A stretch of 64,000 nucleotides of DNA from Gnetum montanum (GCA_015680685.1 MNCI01018361.1:688917-752916), one strand, 5' to 3'. Numbered from the stretch's first letter, positions 1 through 10,762 are shown. Translations and numbers: made by a program. Notes: generated from the letters alone by a model not told the origin.

Positions 1-150
1 TACGAATGTCTAATTTACTATATTCATCATGGATAATATATCGAAAATATTATAAACACTTAAATAATGGATTAATTAGCAAAAAAATCATTGATACTGA
101 AGAATTAAGCAAGGAAAAATGAAAAAAATTATATTAATGGAAGAGAGTAT
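1..150. other. Unassigned AT-rich flank
   Basis: No open frame, structural RNA or repeat terminus is recognisable here. It lies just outside the chromovirus LTR and is probably the disrupted continuation of the host retroelement. The five bases before the LTR read AGTAT. The matching duplicate cannot be tested because the other end of the chromovirus is missing. Confidence 0.4.
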
Positions 151-475
151 TGTAATGCCCTTTTGGGTTGTCTTCCTATGACACTTAAGCCTTAGAGGCA
201 ATCCGGCACTGCAACCATGGTTAGGCTATCTTGCCAAAGGGGTGATTAGTTCCTTTTTGTCCCACTTCACCTAGCTCCTGTTACTTGTCTCTCCAAGCTT
301 TGCAACTCCATGCTTGACACAACCTCTAACCCCAACCTTAAATAGCATAGGTCAAACCCTTTCCCAAGGGATACATGAATAGTCATAACTCCTCATAACG
401 AGGTGCCCCTTCATTAGAAGGTTAATTACATTGTTTACAATTTTTTTCACCCTTAACAAGGGACAGGACATTACA
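151..475 (-). repeat. 3' LTR of a chromovirus fragment
   Basis: The segment has perfect 7-bp inverted ends, TGTAATG at the left and CATTACA at the right, with the TG...CA form of LTRs. Read on the minus strand it follows a purine-rich tract and a chromodomain coding relic, so it is the 3' LTR of a minus-strand Ty3/gypsy chromovirus. It is short, about 325 bp. No second LTR of this family is in the window, so the element is truncated at its 5' side. Confidence 0.75.
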
Positions 476-491
476 ATCTACCCCCCTTAAG
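476..491 (-). other. Polypurine tract of the chromovirus
   Basis: On the minus strand the bases next to the LTR include a run of six G within a purine-rich context, immediately upstream of the LTR start TGTAATG. This is the normal site of the plus-strand primer in LTR retroelements, and its position fixes the orientation of the fragment. Confidence 0.6.
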
Positions 492-885
492 CCTCTAGCT
501 CATCCTTGAGTACTTCTTGAATATCCAGCTGCTCAACGATTGCTTCATTGTTATGCTCCTTAGCTTCCCTTATTTTCCTCATTATCATCTATACAAATAA
601 AAGATCAAAATTTATAAACATAATTTATTACATCCATAATAAATTCAACCTATCATTCAATATCTAGATGATCAAAAAGTTGAGGGTAAGTATTTAAAAT
701 ACACTTCCTATTTTTCCAAGTCTGTTGATTACAATTTGACCATTGAACAAGTACTTAGCTGATAGTTTTATTTCGCAATTTCTTGGTTCGTTGGTCTATA
801 ATAGCAATGGGTTTTACTTCAAAGCTGGTGTTGTATCATAATGGCAAAGTATTCTAATCTAATACATATGGTACATCTTTTTGAT
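492..885 (-). pseudogene. Chromovirus integrase C-terminus with chromodomain (relic)
   Basis: Minus-strand translation at about 812-665 gives the signature of plant chromovirus chromodomains. A basic KLRNKTI motif is followed by VLVQW, a TW dipeptide and a terminal YPQLFD. The chromodomain normally directs integration into heterochromatin by binding modified histones. One in-frame stop lies inside the domain, and the catalytic integrase core, RNase H and RT that should precede it are absent. A further open tail runs to the polypurine tract. The junction with plus-strand aORF sequence near 886 shows that the chromovirus inserted into, or recombined with, the Athila-like element. I am fairly sure of the family; the exact left boundary is approximate. 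Confidence 0.7.
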
Positions 886-1400
886 GAAATGATCTAGGAG
901 ATGACCGAATACATGCAACTTGCTAATCTCCACTATGTAAACCTGATGATGCTAACTACTAGAAGACCACGGTCAGAATTGGAAAAACAAGTGACTAGCT
1001 TGTACATGTTGTATGATGCAGAGTTCAAGCAACATAAGGAGACCAAGTAGATGCTTGAGATGGAAAACATGGAACTCAAGGTTCTTAAGGCAAAGTTCAC
1101 ATATCAAAGATTAATTTCTAAGAACCTAGCCAAAAGGATGAATGATTATTAGGAGCTACAAAATGCACTCATAGCATTCGACATGGAACGCAAATAGTTC
1201 CCTGTTTGGTTTATTAATGTGAAGGAGTTATTTCCTACAATGCCCTATCCATGAGATAATCCCATTCTAGCCCACATTGATGATGTAGTATGGACCATGA
1301 GCAATTCTTGGAGTAAGGTGGAGAAGATGAAGGCATTGTTAGATGCCTTTGACCTTCTGCTAGAAGTTGTAGTTATTGCAAGACAACCACAACAACTGCC
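886..1400 (+). pseudogene. C-terminal fragment of the Athila-like extra ORF (aORF)
   Basis: Plus-strand translation matches the C-terminal end of the aORF described at 59846-62583. The shared run begins at a helix reading roughly MTEYMQLANL and continues through LAKRMNDY, a WFIN motif and the closing block KMKALLDAF near 1330-1350. Several stop codons interrupt it, mostly TAG, as expected from cytosine decay. The N-terminal two thirds are missing, replaced by the chromovirus fragment. The product is not matched to a named family; see the fuller entry for domain layout. This is one of three copies of the ORF in the window. Confidence 0.7.
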
Positions 1401-1704
1401 TCAACCATTGCATGCACCCAAAGAAGGAGAAGGTCCTTCAGAACCTTAAAAGCCTTCATCGCTTGGAACCGTCTATACTTCTTAATCGTCTTCATGCCGT
1501 CAAAGAAGTTTTGTTTGTCATTCTTATCCTAGTGTTCAATTTTGTTGTCCTAAACACCAATTTTTTTAATAATTATAAAATCATATACTTGAGCACGCAG
1601 TTTTTGTTGTGTTGTTTTGTGTGTCTATAGTCACTCAATAATCTCATAACTTTTCAAATTTTGTAAGGAACTCGAGGATGAGTTTTCATTTAGTTGTGAG
1701 GATA
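1401..1704 (+). other. 3' untranslated part of Athila-like element, with polypurine tract
   Basis: This is the spacer between the aORF end and the LTR. It aligns with 62584-62898: both contain a sequence starting GAACTC followed by GTTTTCATTTAG. The last bases before the LTR (about 1696-1704) are a purine-rich tract ending GGATA, which is the polypurine tract. A small open frame here (84 codons) has no support as a gene. Confidence 0.55.
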
Positions 1705-2586
1705 TGATGAGTTAGTTGTTGGCCCACATTGATGAGATGCCATTAACGCAATCCCATCAATGGGATCTTGTATATGTGATCCCATCAATGTATGGTTTGA
1801 TCCATTGACATATACCCGTTGATGGAGTATCCTATTTCTACCTATAAATGTGCACCTACCCACCACATTTATGGTAATATTTTCATAATTATAGCAGAGT
1901 GCTTATAATTTTTCCAATTGAGAGTTAGAATATTTTCTAAGTGCCCACAATAGGAGTCAAAGTGTGTATGCATCTTTATTCGAGCACTTTTGTACCTGAG
2001 CACTTCAGTGTGGATGGCAATAAAGATGAGCTTTTCTAATAAACCTTATAGCACTTGGACTAGATTAATTATTTTCTTAAGCATTTAATATTCATGCAAT
2101 TTACTTTAATGTTTTTGTATAATTAATTAATATCAATTAAAAAGCACACATAAATATGATCACTTCCAACATACGCTTAGCTCTTGGTAACACCAGTTAC
2201 ACTCAATGTTTAGTAACCCAGTAGCATTATAGCATGTTCAGGATGTGTATGGCAAGTGGAAATGGATGCTTATGTTAGGGTTAGTTAGATATTAGCTAGT
2301 AATTAGATTAGATTAGTTATGTAATTAATTACTTTATTCTTTATTCTTGTTCTTAGGTGACTTAAACCATAAAAGATAAAAATGATAAAAACCATATGCC
2401 TTAGTTACACTTAACCATACACTTGCACTTAACAAGTGGAACTGGGAAGACAATGATTGCAACGGTATGTTTCACTTCTTAAAACCAGTGTACTTAGAAA
2501 CCTAAAGTCTTTGGAATTCGACTAAATCATTGAGTGAACACTAGTAATTCATATGGTTGGGTGTAGGGTATACTTGCTGCTCATCA
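1705..2586 (+). repeat. 3' LTR of Athila-like element (copy 0)
   Basis: The LTR starts TGATGA and ends TCATCA, the same 6-bp inverted ends as the LTRs at 62899-63763, to which it aligns along its length. A TATA box (TATAAAT) lies at 1843-1849 and a GGAGTC motif follows about 100 bp later in all copies. The 5' partner of this LTR lies outside the window, so it could also be a solo LTR, but the aORF relic directly upstream supports an element 3' end. Confidence 0.75.
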
Positions 2587-2943
2587 CTTCGGATGCACCT
2601 ATATTTCAATTTTCAATTTACAAGCCTCATAATATCATACCTTAGATAACGTAATAATTAAAATATATTAAATTTGTACATGAAAGTATTAGCCAAGTGA
2701 CATAATTTCATTCATATCTAAGGTTAACAAAGTTAATCTTGGAAAATAAGTAATTTTAGGTTTTCTAAAATTACAAAAAAATTAACTTAGCAATCAAATC
2801 ATAAAATTATGTCCAACATGTAGTACTCTCTGAGGCAATTACAATAACACTAGCTTCACCTTGATTAGAGTTATGATTAAGGAGATACCATCATTCAAAA
2901 TTTTTTATAATGTGTATCAATTAAATTAAAATTTAAAACATAG
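2587..2943. other. Unassigned AT-rich spacer before LINE
   Basis: No coding potential or repeat end is visible. It may be the 5' untranslated region of the LINE whose first ORF starts at 2944. Confidence 0.3.
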
Positions 2944-3640
2944 ATGATCTTACATGCAATGCTGCCAAATTCAATAGGTGATCCTTCAAGTGGAACCACT
3001 ACTTATTTTCTTTTTTATGAATTACCAAATGATTTTTATGAACCTATTACTTAAGAAATTTATGGAAGGGATGTTTTCATGCAAATTATGGGTTATTTAT
3101 CTCATTTATTAATTTTTTTGAATCATTTAAATTTGGTTTGGAGATATCAAGGTTTGGATGTTGACCATGCTTGTTATTTGTCAAACTCATTTTTACTAAT
3201 ACAATTGGTTAATTCGACAATGGTTTCTAGGCTTCTTGATATCAGTGTTTTCAATCATCATCATTCTTTATTTATTATTCAAAAATTAACTTTCTCTTTC
3301 AATCCAACATCTCCTAAGTTTTGAAAGGTTCCTTGTTGTCTAGAATTGTCAAATATTCCATTAATTTTTGAAAAATTTGAAAGGAATATTATCTCTTCTA
3401 TTTAGCCAATCAAGCATTCTGAAACCCTCATTGCAGCTAGTGGTTTTTGTAGAACTCAATACATGATTGAAGTGGATCCTGATTCACTTAAGCAAGAAAT
3501 TATTCTACATGCTAGTAGAATTGATTATGCATAGAATGTTGTTTATTATAATCATCCAAAGTTATGTTACTATTGTCATCAAGAAGGTCACATGTTTGAT
3601 TCATGTCTTTTTCTACTACAAAAAAAAAAGTAATGCAAGC
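2944..3640 (+). pseudogene. LINE (L1-like) ORF1 relic with CCHC zinc knuckle
   Basis: A single frame runs from an ATG at 2944 through about 230 codons with about five stops and no frameshift. The N-terminal half resembles the gag-like ORF1 of plant L1 LINEs. Near the end, 3565-3606 encodes a zinc knuckle of form CX2CX4HX4C (C-YY-C-HQEG-H-MFDS-C). ORF1 proteins of this type bind the LINE RNA in the cytoplasmic particle. The downstream RT relic at 5276 is in the same orientation and belongs to the same element. A gag of an LTR element is a weaker alternative, because no LTR or protease is associated. Confidence 0.65.
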
Positions 3641-4272
3641 ATATTAGCAACAAGCTACTATAAATGCTACTCTGATTTCTTCTATAAAAGTTATAGATCT
3701 TGCTAATTCTTTTTCTATAAATGTTACAAATCCTAGAATGATTTATTTTGTTGATGTTTCAATAATTAGCCAACTACTTTCTTTTATTGTTATTCAACAA
3801 AATGTATCGTCAAGAAAGGTTCTAATGAAATCAATTTCAAAAAATTCTTCAATGACTAAGGGGAAACAAACATATGCTCCTCAAGTTTGACAAAATTCCA
3901 GTGTTGATTTAGATATTTTCTATTAGTTCTTTATAATAAAAAACATCAATGAGGTCTATTTATTGTCAATTACATGACAAACCTTTTGCATCTATTGGTA
4001 AAGATATTATGATAATATCTTTTGATATTTATTCTATTGAGAGGGTGAGGGCTTCCTCCCCCTTCAACCAATGCTAATCTTTTCATGAAATGTCCAATTT
4101 TCTACCTAGGGAAAAGTTCTTTTAGGATTTCTTGTAAGGATGAAAATCTAAAAAGGCATTTTCAAAATAATTAGGCCTTTTATTTTTATTGATTTGGAGT
4201 TTCTCCTCTCTATAGTACTCCTCTACTTTTGTACCTTGGATTTATATTTTTAATTTCTATATTTTTTGGTTA
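3641..4272 (+). mobile_element. LINE, remainder of ORF1 region
   Basis: AT-rich decayed sequence continues the LINE. A block near 4130-4165 (GTAAGGATGAAAATC followed by TAAAAAGGCA) recurs at about 21620-21650, next to another LINE fragment. The endonuclease and the first part of ORF2 expected after this point are not found before the RT at 5276, so this copy has an internal deletion as well as the solo LTR insertion. The last five bases, GGTTA, are the left target-site duplication of that LTR. Confidence 0.5.
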
Positions 4273-5270
4273 TGACACCCATATGCATCCTATGCATGCT
4301 AGCCAACATAGAGGTATTATTTTAAGCATATAGCCTTAACCATGATGCAAGGGTTGCACCTCAATAGACCCCAATGGGATCCAATTCACAACTTCCAAGA
4401 AGATCTTGCTTAGAAAATAAGAACACAATAAAATGGAGAAAATCTTCCTTATATTAAGATAATTCTCAAAATACATATAAAATAGATCAAAGATGACGAG
4501 CCAAGCTTAACTCATAACTCTCCCAAGAATCTTAGAGGCCATACTTGTCCCCTCTCAATCCTTAATTACTCACAATGGAGCCCAAGCTCAAGACAAGACA
4601 CTTATAAGAGATTCTCCTAATCTCTCTCAAGTGCTCTTCCTTCCCTCTCACTCAACTTCCTTGCATAAGCTCTCCTTCCTCAACTCTCATAAACTTTTTG
4701 TCCTACTAATAGTCAAGGTTATGCTCTTTCTTCTTCCAACAATTGTAAATTACATCAATATTTATAAGCAACTGGGAGGTAAAAACCCTAGAAACATTTC
4801 ATCAACTCAACTTGAAGTTCTTTAGATGTTTCCCAAGTCTTCTTCCCTTCTCCTTGGCTATTTTCATCTTACTTTGGCTATTTCTTGAATTGGAATGTTG
4901 TTTTTGAAAGTTTCCCCATGTGTCTGGGTTGTCTCTAACTTCATGTAGGTGTCTCCCATGAAATTCCTATTCTTGGGAGAGACATCTACGATTTTTGGTT
5001 GATGTCTCCTTTAGACTTGGGACATCTCCACTTTAGGGGAGACATCTCTAGGGAGACATATATCTTTCAAAGGAGACATCTCTTCTGTAGGTGCCAAAAA
5101 TAAAAGTGCTTATTTTGATGTCAAGAGCTTCCAGATGCCTCCCAACAAGTCCCCATAGACCTTGGAACCTCCTAAACTCATCAAAATAAGTCGTAAACAT
5201 CACAAAACATGCCAAAAACATCCAAGAATCATCATCAACAAAATCAACTCAAAAAGACACATAACACGTA
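4273..5270 (-). mobile_element. Solo LTR 1 inside the LINE
   Basis: The segment interrupts a LINE and is flanked by the 5-bp direct repeat GGTTA at 4268-4272 and 5271-5275. Read on the minus strand it ends in TGTCA, and its start is TA where TG is expected, a single transition. A minus-strand TATAAATA lies at 4759-4766, and upstream of it (4950-5095) are repeated GAGACATCTC-type motifs resembling an enhancer array. No internal coding sequence is present, so it is the product of LTR-LTR recombination. The left limit and duplication are firm; the right limit relies on the duplication. Confidence 0.6.
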
Positions 5271-5275
5271 GGTTA

Positions 5276-5870
5276 GAACAAGGGAATCAAAAGAGGTGTC
5301 CCTACACAAGACCATCTAATAACTCTATGCTATTGTGTAGAGAAAGAAAAAAGGCCCAACCATATAACTTTTATTATCTTGTTGATTTCTCTAAGGCTTG
5401 TGATTTTATTTCTCAAGATAACTTTGGAATAGATTGGATAGCATTAACATTCCACAACATCCCCTTTCTACTGCTAAAAGAATCTATGAGACAGTTAATA
5501 TTCTTATTGAAGAGAATCTTACAAAGGAAGGAACGATTATCAACAGCTCAGTTGGAGTTAAACAAGCCTATCCATTGTCCTTTGTAATTTTTGGCATATT
5601 TAGTGATGAATTAGAGGAATGAATGAAAAATACCTCGCATCATGATATGTCAATGAATAGATTATTTTTAAACATGCTTCTCTTTCCAGATGATGTGGCC
5701 TTGATTACAAAATCAACTACAAGATTTAATTGTATGCTTCAAATTCTCCATGACTACTGCAACTATTCAAGTATGAAAGTTAACATTGATAAGACTAACT
5801 TTCTAGTTTTTGGTACTAGAAATAGAAATTACAAATTTTTCCTTAGAGAAAAAAGATGATATATATGAAT
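5276..5870 (+). pseudogene. LINE ORF2 reverse transcriptase relic
   Basis: The translation, with frame changes, shows consecutive RT blocks of plant L1 LINEs: a YLVDFSKACDFI block (the position of the first catalytic aspartate), a GVKQAYPLS block where GVRQGCPLSP is usual, and LFPDDVALI near 5683-5697 where the family has F-A-D-D. The two catalytic aspartates of the last motif are kept, and the alanine is changed to proline. The fold would have copied LINE RNA at a nicked target. The endonuclease half is missing. It is very similar to the minus-strand RT at the right edge of the window. Confidence 0.75.
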
Positions 5871-6150
5871 ATTATAAATATTTAGGAGTTGAATTTGCCA
5901 ATAATTATAGCAAGAAATACATTTTGGCATGGGATATTAAAAGGAAACTTTTTTGTAGTCTTGTCTAACCTATATTATTATATGGGTGTGTTTTTTTGGG
6001 GGATCTATTCTTTCCACCCATAATTGGAAAAAACTAGAACATGTTCAAATATAGTTTCTTATATGTGAATTTCAAGTGAAAAAATGTAAACCTCTTATGA
6101 TATCTTACTTTAAGAAGTAGATTTATTTTAAAAAATTTAATTTAAATCTA
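5871..6150 (+). pseudogene. LINE ORF2, segment after the RT core
   Basis: This continues ORF2 in a shifted frame and includes a block reading LLYGC, typical of the region after the LINE RT palm. It aligns with the minus-strand piece 33953-33677, including the run GTAGATTT and the LEVDLLS-like segment. The zinc-binding C-terminus of the LINE is not visible here. Confidence 0.65.
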
Positions 6151-6610
6151 ATAAAAAACCATTGGGATCACACCCTACATAAAACTACTACTTGAAAAAA
6201 ATTTGCTTCTCTTTCTCTATTATTTTTGTAGCAACAACCACAAAAAAAATCTATTTTTACTACACTTACCTGCTACACTAGTGCCTACTTATTACATCCA
6301 CTTGCATGACACTCACCTATAGCTATGCTCGCTTTGTACCACATTCCACATCTAGACCTATGTGCTCCCTCACTCTCATGCTTTATTCTTGCATTTGCTA
6401 GGTTGCAGGTAATGCTACTACCTTGCAAACATCATCAAGTAGTCTCCAATGGGCTACCTATATCATCTGTGGCCTAGCAAGAATGGTTAATAAATTTTTT
6501 ATAGGTGTTTAACCATCACCTATAAGTTTTAGTTAACTAATAGTAATATTCAAGTGTTGGATTTTGCAAAAACTAAATCAAGTTCAATTAATATACTTAG
6601 GCAAACGTAA
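6151..6610. other. Unassigned spacer
   Basis: I see no coding frame or repeat terminus. The segment 6220-6420 is richer in C and A than its surroundings and may be a fragment of an LTR, but I could not match it to another part of the window. Confidence 0.25.
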
Positions 6611-6745
6611 AGAATTTGGTAAATTGGCTAGATGGTTAAGGTTCATGAACTAGCCTTGCCAAATAAGAGGATTCAAGTTAAAATCCCACTTTCATAATTT
6701 TAATTTTTGAAATTATACCTTTATAATAAGGTCAAATTTAACAAG
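6611..6745 (+). repeat. tRNA-like element, probable SINE head
   Basis: A pol III A-box-like TTGGCTAGATGGTTAAGG (6624-6641) is followed 45 bp later by a B-box-like GGATTCAAGTTAAAATCCC (6669-6687). The spacing matches tRNA genes. The A-box resembles tRNA-Leu or -Ser, but acceptor pairing and an anticodon arm are not evident, so it is more likely a tRNA-derived SINE or tRNA pseudogene than a working tRNA gene. Confidence 0.4.
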
Positions 6746-6959
6746 TGTAATTTGGTAAATCAAAAACATGTGGAAGCTTGATTATGTGATTAGATCTTAA
6801 AGCCTAAGATTTAAAATTAGAAGGTCCCATTTTGGACCCCCAATTTTAACTTTTGACATGGAATTTTTATAATAAAGTCAAAATATAAATAAATTTTCAT
6901 TTGTTAATAAAAACTCTTCTAAATAATATAAAATTGATTTTAGAGGTTTGTTTATAACA

Positions 6960-7360
6960 AATGAATAGTTGTTGATAATTTTGGCCTTTTAAACATGATG
7001 GAAAGATCAAAATTACCATCAAACATTTTGAAAATTAGATAGTTAATCCTTACTTTAAAGTGTACCATAATAGTTGCAAACTTAAAAGTTATCATAGCTT
7101 TTAATCTAGAAATCCTTTTTTAGTACATAAATAGTTGTTTCTAATTGATTTTGACCTTCCAAATATAATGATAAGGTCAAAATGTATGTACTGCAACTCT
7201 AAAAATGTTTAAGTATGACTTCATAAGATTATGAATCTAAATAATCATGACTTTAAACCCATTATCCTTTTTTCAATAATTAAATAGGCCACTTTGTAAC
7301 AATCTTGGCCTTTTAAAATAGTGTTAAGGTCAACATAACCATTATTTAATTAGTATTGGA
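6960..7360. repeat. Degenerate tandem units with a dyad core
   Basis: Three diverged units lie about 150-170 bp apart. Each carries TTGGCCTTTT or TTGACCTT followed 15-20 bp later by AAGGTCAAA or its variant, so each unit contains an imperfect inverted repeat. Cores are near 6980, 7150 and 7305. The flanks of the units (AAATAGTTG or similar) also recur. No coding sequence is associated. Confidence 0.4.
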
Positions 7361-9065
7361 TGATAAAACTAGGCATTATTATGTATACCTTTCTTATATA
7401 AATTAGGTTCCATAAATTATATAATAGAACTAAGTCAATGAATTCTAGCTTAAAATTTCCTAAACTACTAGAGTTGATATCCTAAGCTGAATAGAAATTT
7501 CATCAAGAGTTTAAGGAACTAAGCCAAATCATTATCCAAGAAATCAAGTAGCTAAAACATTAGTTACCAAACTAACAGAAGGATAAAGGGTCACACTAAA
7601 TCCAACAAGCAACAAGACTATTTTGCAAACATTCAACCATAATGAAGAATCATAACTATGCTCAAACAAGATGTATGATACCCATGAGGAAGAGCTATTA
7701 AAGAGAAAACTTAGGAATATTTATGAAGGTCGCAACATACAATGTGCTTGCAACAGCTAAGTAGTGAAAGAACACTTGGACATTGAATTGACATGAGTAC
7801 TAATACCCACATATCCTCATAAAATTGCAAATCCTAAATGTTGATGTCCTTTTTCTACATGAAGTCTTGCTAAAGGAATTTCTCTACCAATTCTAGTATG
7901 ATCTAAGAAAGATGGGATATGAGACATCTACAAGAAGAAGGGTTCTTATAACGATTCCTCATTTAAATCATATAAACTAGCCTACTAGAAGAACCATAAA
8001 ATGGATGATTATGTAATGTTCTATAAAGAAACCATGTTTGAATTAGTTTAAATATTTGAATGGAAACTTGAAGACATGATTTTCAAAATTCTAGAACTTC
8101 GATTCATGGAAAAGAAAGAATGATTAAGGCTCCATAAAAGTCATGTTACCTTATCCTTGGTATTAAACATGTAATCATTAGGAAAGTGTGTATGTATAGG
8201 TAATATGCATTTGATTGTCGATCTAACATGTTTAGATGTTAGGCTTTTTCAAGTATCTTATTTAGTTAATCAGATCAAGGAAAGCTTGAAGAATAATTTA
8301 TCTTATCTTATACTATTCTTGATTCAATAACATTAATTATCTTTAGACACTTCAATGCAAAAGCATAAAGTGGTTTTCATCAATTCTTAAAATCTAGATG
8401 TGCAAAAGATCCTTTAGAGTAGGAGATAGATTTGAAGAAGATGCTTTTGTCAATACATCATACCATTTGATTAGCCCATGTATATTCCATCTACTTCAAA
8501 TCATTAGTAGATAGGTCAAATTTCTAAATTCAAAAGTAGATGATGCTCATGGATTATATTCATTAGGAGCCCCAGGTCACTAATTATGTTGCATAGAGAA
8601 ATATCCTTATGTAGATTCATTCAAGGATGAATGAAAGCTAGGAGATGGTAGGGGCAAGGAATAAGGGGTGTTAGATGTCAAAAAATGAATAATAATTTAA
8701 AAGAAATATTCAAAGTACATTAGATCAAAAACATAGAAGAGAGAGTCTAAAGATAAAGCTCAACAATTTTGGTAATGCCTTTTCAAGTTTTCATCCTTAT
8801 AACCAATCCTAAAAGACCTCCTCTCTAGCATAGGAAAAGGATTAACTATTGCCCTTGTTTAGTACCATCATCATGAGTTTTCACTTCATACTAAAGTGTT
8901 TCTCATAAAGAGAAGAAAAAAACTCTCTCTAAAGATAAAAGAAAGCATCAATGGATCAAAACAATATTCATTATAACATAATGGATTAAAAATATTATAA
9001 TAATTAACTTTATCATCATCATAGTGTCTTTACTCTATCTATTAATAATTAAGTATTAACTTAAT
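7361..9065. other. Unassigned decayed sequence
   Basis: About 1.7 kb without a recognisable gene, LTR end or tandem array. Short coding-looking stretches (for example 7840-8000) hinted at a copia-type pol, but no diagnostic motif could be confirmed. Confidence 0.3.
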
Positions 9066-9180
9066 CATAACACTCTTGATTTGATAGATTTAAGCTATGA
9101 GTTTGATTCTAGCGGGTAATTCTTGAGTTATAAAGTTCTAATTTGATTATATGTTTTGGGAGTAAATATTACTAGAAAAA
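9066..9180 (+). repeat. SINE family copy A
   Basis: This copy shares with copies B and C the segment ACTCTTGATTTG, a B-box relic at 9099-9112 and the tail GAGTTATAAAGTTCTAATTT. Its A-box is degenerate, so it is the oldest or most damaged of the three. It lies just left of solo LTR 2. Confidence 0.55.
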
Positions 9181-9240
9181 AATTTTCGGTTCTAACACCT
9201 TCCTCTCTTTACCTAAGTTATCTGTATCCTATCTATATGG

Positions 9241-10363
9241 TGTTTACCTTTTGGTATGTCAAAACATTAAGAAAAATGAAGAACAAAGATGTTTATATGG
9301 ATAAGTATGCAAGTGTCTAAGTGAAGACTTCAAGAACTCAAGGAATCATGGATAAGTATGCACGTATCTAAGTGAAGACTACAAGGACTCAAAGGAAGCA
9401 TGGATATTTAAAGAAGACTTCAAGCTAAGAGAAGATGTTCCTGTGATTAAGAGGAAGCTTTGGAATCAAGAGTTCAAATGCAAAGAAGCCATCTCCCTAA
9501 TGAATAAGACATCTTAACTAAAATGAAGGACACACAAATAAGACATCTTCTAGAAATAGAAAATGTCTCCTTTTAAGAGAAGACGTCTCCTCAGAGATGT
9601 CTCCCCAAAATTGAAGTCTATTATAGTGAGACATCCCAATCTTGAAGAAGATGTCTCCCCTAGCAGTTAGATAGCCATTGGATGAATTTCGAGGTGATTT
9701 TAGAAACTTCAAGGCTATAAGAAGACTTCCTTCTCTTAGGTTTTGTGCAAGTGTTATGCATGAATTATCACTATCAAAGTAATCATTGTATATTGTACTT
9801 GTGTGTCTAATTTGTCATATCATTTGCATGAGTATTGTACTTCAATGTCATATCATCTGTGTTGTTGTATTGAGCGCTATTGTACTAGGCCTTAAAGTCA
9901 AGGAACTGTAAATTAGTTACATTCTTTCCTTCTGATTTTGTTTCTATTTTTGTTACCTCACTAGGGTTGATGTTCCTCTTGCACGAAGGCATCATCATTG
10001 AGCTTGTTGGGACTTGGATAGGTTGAGTGGTTGGTGTAGCATCACAACACTTTGAAGTGGAGCTCAATTTGTAAAGGTTGTGGAATCCTTGAAATCACAT
10101 TCGAAGATTGTCTGGACCTAGCTGGGTTAAGTGGTTTTGCAATGATGAAATAATTTAGAGCAGAGCTTAGATCTTGTACAAGGTTTGGTGCCCTTCAAAC
10201 CACATTTCAAAGAAACAAAATACAAAGGTGTGCAAGTGCACCACCCTTCAGGTGTGAAGTACCTAAGTTGGGAAACCATGTAATTTTGGGTGTGATTTTT
10301 GTGGCTGTAAATTTTAATTTTGGGAACTTTATTCATCCCCCCTTATAAGTTCTACAATCCTCA
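9241..10363 (+). mobile_element. Solo LTR 2
   Basis: The 1123-bp segment begins TGTTTACC, ends CCTCA and is flanked by the perfect 5-bp direct repeat TATGG (9236-9240 and 10364-10368). A TATA-like CTATAAG lies near 9713-9719. Upstream of it are repeated GAGACATC/GATGTCTC motifs (9530-9660) like those in solo LTR 1, and further upstream is a tandem duplication of about 50 bp (9298-9400). The right part is T/C-rich before the terminal CA. No internal coding region is present. Small open frames on the minus strand here are not supported as genes. Confidence 0.75.
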
Positions 10364-10401
10364 TATGGGTCATTTTTTAAGGTAGGAAAATTCTTTTAAT
10401 G

Positions 10402-10540
10402 ATAATGAGATGTTAGTTTAGTAGTAAGACTCTTGATTTGGCAGCCTCAAGTTATGGGTTCAATTCTAGTTGGTAATGTTGAGTTATAAAGTTCTAATTT
10501 GATTATATGTCTTAGGATAAAATATTGTTAAAACTAGTTT
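10402..10540 (+). repeat. SINE family copy B
   Basis: The head carries a pol III A-box-like TTAGTTTAGTAGTAAG (10413-10428) and a B-box-like GGGTTCAATTCTAG (10456-10469), 43 bp apart as in a tRNA. The body continues with GAGTTATAAAGTTCTAATTT, shared by copies A and C. It is a tRNA-derived non-autonomous retroposon that would be mobilised by a LINE. No tRNA-like anticodon arm is evident. Confidence 0.6.
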
Positions 10541-10644
10541 CATTATATATTTCTAATATATATCTATAATTTGGTCAAAAGAATCCTCTTCATTGATGAG
10601 TAATAAGATATTTGAATCTATATACTAACCTAATAAATTAAAAC

Positions 10645-10762
10645 AAATAATGAGGTGTTAGCCTACTAGTAAGATTCTTGATTTGAATGTAAGTCATGGG
10701 TTCAATTCTAGTGGGTAAGGCTAAGTTATAAAGTTCTAGATGGACTATATATCTTGAGGTGT
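10645..10762 (+). repeat. SINE family copy C
   Basis: A-box-like TTAGCCTACTAGTAAG (10658-10673) is the best match to the consensus of the three copies. The B-box-like GGGTTCAATTCTAG (10698-10711) is identical to copy B. The tail AAGTTATAAAGTTCTAG follows. Three related copies in 1.7 kb, separated by unrelated sequence and a solo LTR, suggest either a local cluster or a duplicated segment. Confidence 0.6.

Noticed and set aside
7840-8130. Possible copia reverse transcriptase segment
   Set aside because: A vague VDVLFLHE-like string was the only hint. The YVDD box and neighbouring motifs could not be found in any frame.
10402-10540. Functional tRNA gene
   Set aside because: A and B boxes are present, but no acceptor-stem pairing or anticodon loop is evident, and the body continues beyond tRNA length with sequence shared among copies.
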